Assembly: GCF_014698045.1 (NCBI RefSeq) | Contig: NZ_JACJSE010000025.1 | Span: forward strand, 31,987 to 95,986 | Length of the DNA stretch: 64,000 nt | Origin: Aulosira sp. FACHB-615 | Lineage (GTDB): Bacteria > Cyanobacteriota > Cyanobacteriia > Cyanobacteriales > Nostocaceae | Direction: 5' to 3' | Shown: in pieces, positions 59,009-64,000 of the stretch | How the letters are laid out: every line of letters starts with the position of its first letter | How positions within the stretch are numbered: the first letter of the stretch is position 1 | The notes under the pieces: model-generated | Databases searched by the model: none | Told to the model about the DNA's origin: nothing | The model's input: the letters and a program-made list of their open reading frames with translations, nothing else | Translations under genes and position numbers: made by a program

Positions 59009-60241
59009 CAATCCTAAATAATTTACAAATATCTCTCTATCTTGTCTACCCTGTCCTCCTTGTCTTGGCTGTTCACATATCAGAAAAGTGCTTTTAAAGT
59101 TGCTTGGAGTGCAGTAAAGCGCGATTACGAAAAAGGCGAAGATGGGCAGTGGCACAAAAGCCAAATAACTAATGTGTGATCAATTCTACTATTGAGCCAA
59201 TTAACTGCAAAAAACCTATTTCTTTAGTTAGACGCTAACACAACTAATATAAAGATATTTTTCTTACTGGCAGTAGTAGTAAACTTCCGTCCTGGGGATA
59301 TAAGCAAATCACAGTCAAACTCTTGATTATTCAAGATGAATAGCTGAAAGTTTGTCATATTCCCAGGTTATTTCTTAGGTGAAAAATTACATTATGGGAC
59401 TAATATTTGATAGTCAATTTGAAGCGGCGTTACAGTATTGGTAACAGGCATGAATTCATGGATTGGTATAGAAGCAGAGTTGAATCTTATACCAATTCAC
59501 GAAATTACTGATATAAATCACTTCCTCTGCTTGCGATCGCCGAGTAGAGTTAAGGCGCTGCTTGTTTATTTGTCTCATTTTTAAAGTGAAACGGTATTAG
59601 TTTTAATTACACAAAACTCAAGCAAATTATTTGAAGATTGTGTGAAGATAGCATAAAGATTTTATTCGGTGAGTATTTATATTGATTGTAAATCCGGCAG
59701 TTCTTCAGCATTCAAAAATTAGAAATATGCTGTACTTTACGTCCCTGATGTTCTGTTTGGTTACCTACGCAACATTATTAGTCTTTACTTATCAAAGGAT
59801 TTTAAGTAACTAATTAAATAAGATTGGGGGGGACTTATGTAGCGTATATAACAATTTATTTGATACTCCATATCCTACAATCATTTAGCCTAAAAAGCTC
59901 ATTCCTGATAAGTCTAGCTAAAGTCAGAATATTACTGCGTTTTAGCTCACCAAATTCAATCTACGGATACTATACAGTTTCTGTACGTATCATCTAAACT
60001 GAATATATGAAATTGCTATTTCCGGTATCAGCAATCAATAAGTTAAAAAAATCCCACTTTTATCTTTTCTTTGTTATTTTGTATTTAACGGGACAGTTCT
60101 CCACCATACGGTGAGTTTAAATATCAATTAAGTCAACGTTTCCCCGCATTTTGTAAACCAAATAAGCATTTTGTGCTTACAGCAACTTATGTCTGCAAGC
60201 GCCACATATCTTACTGGAATAAATTGCGTGGATAGACTTAA
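59009..60241. other. 1.2-kb gene-poor region
   Basis: Contains the chaB remnant (59078-59179), a 9-bp inverted repeat ATTGGTATA / TATACCAAT (59462-59470 and 59488-59496), and a 28-codon hydrophobic ORF (59727-59813) without a ribosome-binding site. Otherwise nothing is seen. The upstream regions of the nitrogenase-C-like gene lie at its right end. Confidence 0.5.
59078..59179 (+). pseudogene. chaB remnant (3' end)
   Basis: The frame ending at TGA 59177 encodes YQKSAFKVAWSAVKRDYEKG and then EDGQWHKSQ, the C-terminal half of ChaB-family proteins (AFKVAWSAVKxxYEKGDDGxW). No start or N-terminal half is found upstream, where an unrelated CTTGTCTACCCTGTCC-type repeat sits. It is a decayed gene. 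Confidence 0.7.
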
Positions 60242-60655
60242 ATGTGCAGCCTACTAGTATATCAACCTCAAAAACAATTACTAACGATTATGCCTAAAAC
60301 TACTAACTTATCTATTATTCTTCCTGCTTTCATTCAAGCTGAGACTTTTGAGCATACCACAAATTTAGCCAGCCAAAATTTCTTAGGTAAATCTCGTTAT
60401 GATGTTCTAAAACCATTACGTCAATGGTTAGATGAACTCGAAATTCAAAATCGAGAACTAGCACACTTTATTGCAAAATTGATCCCAGCCCAATGTCCTT
60501 TTGAGCGTGATATTGTGTTGTTCGGTCGTACCATAGCCCACATTCCCCCTATGTGCAAACTGAACCCTCTGTATGACCAATTTGTTGGCTTGCGTTTTCG
60601 AGCTTTGTGTTATTTAGTAGATCAGTGTGGCGAAGATATTCAGTCATACTGTTAA
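60242..60655 (+). CDS. Mo-dependent nitrogenase C-terminal domain protein
   Basis: 137 residues with the domain named Mo-dependent nitrogenase C-terminus: YDVLKPLRQWLDELEIQNRE, LIPAQCPFERDIVLFGRTI, HIPPMCKLNPLYDQFVGLRF, RALCYLVDQCGEDIQSYC. Despite the name, stand-alone members are frequent in cyanobacteria and their role is unknown. Two starts are possible (60242 and 60290); the second, MPKTTNLS, may be nearer the family start. The cupin gene starts 22 bp after its stop, on the same strand. Confidence 0.88.
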   Translation: MCSLLVYQPQKQLLTIMPKTTNLSIILPAFIQAETFEHTTNLASQNFLGKSRYDVLKPLRQWLDELEIQNRELAHFIAKLIPAQCPFERDIVLFGRTIAHIPPMCKLNPLYDQFVGLRFRALCYLVDQCGEDIQSYC

Positions 60656-60677
60656 ACGCAAACTGAGAACACAAAAT

Positions 60678-60950
60678 ATGGCAATTAAAATTGAACATCA
60701 ACCCAGTCAAGAATATCTAAACAATTTGGGTGTGTTCACATGGGAGATTTGGGAAAAAGAAGTATCTCAATTTCCTTGGACTTACGATACTGAAGAGACG
60801 TGCTATTTTTTGACAGGTGATGTCATTGTTACGCCGGATGGCGGACAAGCAGTGCAGATGGGTAAAGGAGATTTGGTAACTTTTCCGGCTGGTATGTCCT
60901 GTACTTGGGAAATTATCAGCAACGTAAGAAAGCATTATTACTTTTCTTAA
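60678..60950 (+). CDS. cupin-fold protein (EutQ/Cupin_3 type)
   Basis: About 90 residues forming a single small beta-barrel: FPWTYDTEETCYFLTGDVIV, TPDGGQAVQMGKGDLVTFPA and CTWEIISNVRKHYYF. It resembles Cupin_3/EutQ-like proteins in sequence and length. The longer frame from 60627 overlaps the upstream gene out of family register, so the ATG at 60678 is chosen. It lies in a likely operon with the nitrogenase-C-like gene. Substrate unknown. Confidence 0.85.
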   Translation: MAIKIEHQPSQEYLNNLGVFTWEIWEKEVSQFPWTYDTEETCYFLTGDVIVTPDGGQAVQMGKGDLVTFPAGMSCTWEIISNVRKHYYFS

Positions 60951-61138
60951 TACAGAGTGCTGAGTGCTGAGTGCTGAGTGATATATTCTCTCACTACATC
61001 TCTGCGTCCTCTGCGCCTCTGCGTGAGATAAATCCTCCCGCATTCTTGCAGATACGAAAGAGCCAGAAATACTAATTTCTAGCTCAATAGCGTTGAGACA
61101 AAACAATACGGAACTAAAGGCAAACTGAGCTATAGAGT

Positions 61139-61399
61139 TTAGAATCTACCCAGATAATGCAATCCTAAGATGATGCCTACGCCTAAAATGTGACCAAAGG
61201 CTGTAGTGGCTAGTAATGCAGGTAAACCAAAACCACCAAAGAATTTTGCTTCGGGTAACGCTGGCTCGGAAGTAGGATACTGAATGCTAGATTTGCCAAA
61301 GGCGATGGCGATGATGTTAGCAACAATCATGATAAGGCCGATCGCGGGACTCCATTGTAGAGGGGCAGTGGCAGCAGCCAGTAAAGTGGAAGTCAGCAC
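61139..61399 (-). CDS. psaK: photosystem I reaction center subunit PsaK
   Basis: 86 residues with two transmembrane helices separated by the cytosolic loop with SEPALPEAKFFGGFGLPAL. It matches PsaK, a peripheral antenna chlorophyll-binding subunit of photosystem I. The frame extends to an ATG at 61441, but a GTG at 61399 would give MLTSTLLAAATAPLQWSP, the family N-terminus, and CAGGAG lies 7-11 bases before it; so GTG is preferred. Transcribed convergent with the cupin gene. Confidence 0.92.
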   Translation of the reverse strand: MLTSTLLAAATAPLQWSPAIGLIMIVANIIAIAFGKSSIQYPTSEPALPEAKFFGGFGLPALLATTAFGHILGVGIILGLHYLGRF

Positions 61400-61947
61400 T
61401 AGATTTTGCTCCTGAATGTGTGAATGATTAGAAAATATCATCGGGAAATCTAGGAAGATTATTCAAGAAAACTCCCCGTTTTGCAGCAATATTTAACAGT
61501 TATTTTCAATCCTTAATATAAACAACTATCTGGCTGTGGCTACTGATAGTTTAATAGTGGGAGTCAGGAGTAGTTTACGCTACTTTTATCTTTAATTGTA
61601 AACTTTGTTTAATTGAAACTGCCTTTTGTCTCATCCTGTAGAATTTATATAGGAATACGGTTTAATTCCTGAATCTAATTGTGTAGGCAGGGAGTAGGGA
61701 ATGGGGAGTAGGGAGTAGGAAAGACGGCTGATATGAGTGTACTGATTTTTTTCCCAAATCAAATATTAGTCCCATAGTCTCTCTTTAAATGTGATGCCAT
61801 TTATTTTAAGAATGGTAGTTAGAATTTTTACTACAGAATTTACTTGTAGCCAGATAATAACTCTCTTTTTTTAGAGATCGCCACAGTCAAGCTATGTTAA
61901 AAGCGGCGATCGCTTTTAAAATGAGGTGAATTGCAACTACACAAAAG
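61400..61947. other. intergenic region with dispersed repeat R4
   Basis: About 550 bp between psaK (minus) and the ABC exporter (plus). It contains repeat R4 and a HIP1 octamer near 61906. Promoters for both genes should be here. No gene seen. Confidence 0.45.
61646..61774. repeat. dispersed repeat R4 (inverted copy of R1)
   Basis: About 129 bp; its reverse complement matches 2911-3036 at about 90% by eye, including TTTGATTTGGGAAAAAAATC and the CTACTCCCTACTCCCCATTC core. It is in opposite orientation to R1. Confidence 0.75.
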
Positions 61948-63717
61948 TTGATAGCGTCAAATAGAGTAAAATCACATTCTGGAAGTCATAGCTTGAAGAA
62001 CCGTTCTAATTACTGGCAACTACAGCCATATATCAAACCTCAATGGGCAAATATTATCAAAGGCTTGATCGGCATTATCGGATATGTGCTGGCGACACTG
62101 ACGTTAATTAATCTTGCAGGTAAATTAGCCGCACCTTTTGGACAAGGTAATGTAGTAGCGATCGCCCAACTAGCCGGGATTTGTGCTTTGGTGTTTCTGG
62201 TGCGTGGCTTTTTTCAGTCTGTGCAAGATATCTACATGGCTAAAGTGGCTTTAAGAGTGGCTTATGGTCTCCGCAAGCAAGTATATAGTCATTTACAAAA
62301 ATTAGATTTAAGCTATTTTGAAACAGCCAAAACAGGTGATTTAGCTTACCGCCTCACAGAAGATATTGACAGGGTTGGGGAAGTTGTCAATAAATTGCTA
62401 CACGATTTTATTCCCTGTGCGTTGCAATTGATTGCCATACCCATATATATGATTTATTTGAATTGGCAACTCACACTCGCCACAATTGTGATTGCACCAT
62501 TAATGGGGGTGTTAATTGGCTGGTTTGGGGAAAGGCTGCGTATATATTCCCTCAAAAGTCAAAATCGTGTGTCGGGGTTATCAGCAATTTTGACAGAAGT
62601 TTTTAGTGGGATTCGTCTTGTTCAAGCATTTGCAGCCGAAAATTATGAAATCGCTCGTTTTGGTTATGAAGCTGAACGTTCTTTAAAAGCCAAATATTCC
62701 GCCGAACGCCTCAAAGCCATTCAAATTCCCATCATCGGTTTTTTAGAAGCTTTGAGTGCTTTATCTTTGCTAATGGTGGGAGCATGGCAAATTTATCAGC
62801 GTAATTTAACAGTGGGGGATTTTTTCAGTTACCTGGCTGCGGCGGCATTGTTAATTGACCCCATAGGACACACCACAACAAATTATAATGAGTTTAAGCA
62901 AGGGGAAGCATCGGTAGACCGAGTGTTTGAATTAATGGCAATTCAACCAAGGGTAATAGAAAAAACAATTGCGATCGCCCTGCCCCCAGTCAAAGGTAAA
63001 GTAGAATATCGCCACATTTCCTTTGCTTACAAACCCGGCGAACCTGTCCTGCAAGATATTAGTTTACTAGCATTACCAGGAGAAGCGATCGCCCTAGTGG
63101 GTGCTTCTGGTGCGGGAAAAACCACCTTTGTGAATCTCCTCCCCCGCTTTTATGATCCTGATGCTGGGCAAGTTTTGATTGATGATATTGATATTCGGGA
63201 TGTCAGATTACATAGTTTGCGGCGACAAATTGGCATTGTTCCCCAAGAAACGGTGATGTTTTCGGGGACTATCGCCCAAAATATTGCCTTTGGACAAGAT
63301 AATTTTGATATGGATGCGGTGATAGCAGCCGCGAAAATTGCTAACGCTCATCAATTTATTACCCAGTTACCAGAAGGTTATCAAACTTGGGTAGGGGAAC
63401 GAGGGGTAAATCTATCGGGTGGACAACGCCAAAGAATCGCGATCGCGCGGGCTGTGCTGCTCGACCCACAGATATTAATATTAGATGAGGCGACATCTGC
63501 ATTAGATTCCGAATCGGAAGCCTTGGTACAAGAAGCCTTAGAACGATTAATGCAAAACCGCACAGTATTTATTATTGCCCATCGATTGAGTACAGTGAGG
63601 CGGTGCGATCGGATTTTGGTTTTAGAAAAAGGGCAAATTATGGAATCAGGGAATCATGAGGAATTATTAAGGCTGGAAGGTCGCTATGCTAGGTTTTATG
63701 CCCAGCAATTTAGTTAG
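61948..63717 (+). CDS. ABC exporter (ATP-binding and permease fused, MsbA/HlyB type)
   Basis: A 589-residue half-transporter. Six membrane segments (about residues 35-320) are followed by an ATPase domain with Walker A GASGAGKTTFVNLL, Q loop VPQETVMFSG, signature LSGGQRQRIAIARAV and Walker B LILDEATSALDSES, then the H loop IIAHRLST. It should work as a homodimer exporting a lipid, polysaccharide or peptide; heterocyst polysaccharide exporters belong here, but nothing shows this one is that. The start is TTG (61948); a TTG at 61993 (LKNRSN) is an alternative. A small gene follows 6 bp downstream. Confidence 0.9.
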   Translation: MIASNRVKSHSGSHSLKNRSNYWQLQPYIKPQWANIIKGLIGIIGYVLATLTLINLAGKLAAPFGQGNVVAIAQLAGICALVFLVRGFFQSVQDIYMAKVALRVAYGLRKQVYSHLQKLDLSYFETAKTGDLAYRLTEDIDRVGEVVNKLLHDFIPCALQLIAIPIYMIYLNWQLTLATIVIAPLMGVLIGWFGERLRIYSLKSQNRVSGLSAILTEVFSGIRLVQAFAAENYEIARFGYEAERSLKAKYSAERLKAIQIPIIGFLEALSALSLLMVGAWQIYQRNLTVGDFFSYLAAAALLIDPIGHTTTNYNEFKQGEASVDRVFELMAIQPRVIEKTIAIALPPVKGKVEYRHISFAYKPGEPVLQDISLLALPGEAIALVGASGAGKTTFVNLLPRFYDPDAGQVLIDDIDIRDVRLHSLRRQIGIVPQETVMFSGTIAQNIAFGQDNFDMDAVIAAAKIANAHQFITQLPEGYQTWVGERGVNLSGGQRQRIAIARAVLLDPQILILDEATSALDSESEALVQEALERLMQNRTVFIIAHRLSTVRRCDRILVLEKGQIMESGNHEELLRLEGRYARFYAQQFS

Positions 63718-63723
63718 GGACTT

Positions 63724-63897
63724 ATGAATCAACCGCAGGCGAATTTTGAGCAGATGACTACCAAGCAACTAAGAGCTTATATTCTGGCTCATAGAGATGA
63801 TGAAGACGCATTACACGCAATGGCTCTACGTCTGCGGAATCAAGGAAAAACAAGTACAGTGGACGAATATTTAGAATATTTAGAACATTTAGCTTGA
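63724..63897 (+). CDS. small cyanobacterial protein, DUF6887-like
   Basis: 57 residues: MNQPQANFEQMTTKQLRAYI, LAHRDDEDALHAMALRLRNQ, GKTSTVDEYLEYLEHLA. The segment MTxxxLRAYILAHRxDxxA is typical of a family of very short cyanobacterial proteins I recall as DUF6887. It starts 6 bp after the ABC exporter's stop codon, so it is probably translated from the same transcript. Confidence 0.65.
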   Translation: MNQPQANFEQMTTKQLRAYILAHRDDEDALHAMALRLRNQGKTSTVDEYLEYLEHLA

Positions 63898-64000
63898 GCA
63901 GCAAGAAGCCTCACACTTACCGCGATAGCGGAAGTGTTGAGATGAATTGCGCGTGAGTTGACGACAGTTCTGCGACCAAATTCTTCCGCAGGAAGAACAG
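63898..64000. other. repeat-like tail of the window
   Basis: 103 bp with GCGATAGCGGAAG and other fragments like the small dispersed repeats at 30250-30425 and 44339-44370. No gene is visible before the window ends. Confidence 0.4.

Noticed and set aside
59727..59813. 28-codon hydrophobic frame
   Set aside because: No ribosome-binding site and no similarity to known small photosynthetic subunits; left as uncalled.
60717..61106. 129-codon minus-strand frame opposite the cupin gene
   Set aside because: Shadow of the cupin gene and of AGTGCTG-type repeats.
1..64000. CRISPR arrays, tRNA or rRNA genes
   Set aside because: No regularly spaced direct repeats of CRISPR length and no tRNA T-loop or anticodon pattern were seen by eye; a covariance search would be decisive.

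Overview
The window is a chromosomal segment of a filamentous, very probably heterocyst-forming cyanobacterium of the Nostoc/Anabaena type. Evidence: a photosystem I subunit gene (psaK), a CruF-type carotenoid gene, a protein with the C-terminal domain named after Mo-nitrogenase, an xisH-xisI pair, DUF2808 and DUF3038/DUF4335 families, many HIP1 octamers (GCGATCGC), and the heptanucleotide and very small dispersed repeats typical of Nostocales. I see no rRNA, tRNA or CRISPR array.

Layout. 0-9.5 kb: yebC-like regulator, a solute-binding lipoprotein, rplU-rpmA, cruF, bioY-lspA, an oligopeptide-type permease and apt. 9.8-13.4 kb: the overlapping DUF3038/DUF4335 pair, a secreted EndoU-type nuclease and a PrxQ-type peroxiredoxin. 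13.5-16.8 kb: a plasmid-like island flanked by 129-bp direct repeats that copy the 3' end of the neighbouring PIN-TRAM gene; it holds a toxin-antitoxin pair with a VapC-type PIN toxin, a rolling-circle HUH replication protein, an AlkB-like dioxygenase and a cluster of hairpins. 16.7-28.7 kb: PIN-TRAM, hemW, DUF2808, a GH57 branching enzyme, an epimerase, a histidine kinase, a large membrane protein, and a DnaJ-pentapeptide protein. 28.9-30.2 kb: a promoter, two successive aromatic-rich leader peptides each followed by a terminator with a competing antiterminator, then DAHP synthase. 30.4-45 kb: two Uma2 proteins, an Eis-like acetyltransferase, a 1935-residue hybrid Ser/Thr-His kinase, topA, and a membrane-anchored Hsp70-like protein with its operon partner. 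45.5-54.8 kb: amine-oxidase-like flavoprotein, YaaW-like protein, O-antigen-ligase-like protein, aminotransferase, methyltransferase, xisH-xisI, and a divergent metK. 54.8-64 kb: P-type ATPase, PPOX-like protein, a 1.2-kb gene desert with a chaB remnant, nitrogenase-C-like protein, cupin, psaK, an ABC exporter and a small unlisted ORF.

The two observations most worth following are the tandem ribosome-mediated attenuators in front of aroF (28898-29339), where promoter, leader ORFs, antiterminators and terminators can all be read directly, and the Rep/AlkB/toxin-antitoxin island (13473-16759), whose flanking repeats suggest integration or duplication at the 3' end of a conserved gene. Intergenic space is unusually rich in nested small repeats, palindromes and MITE-like elements.
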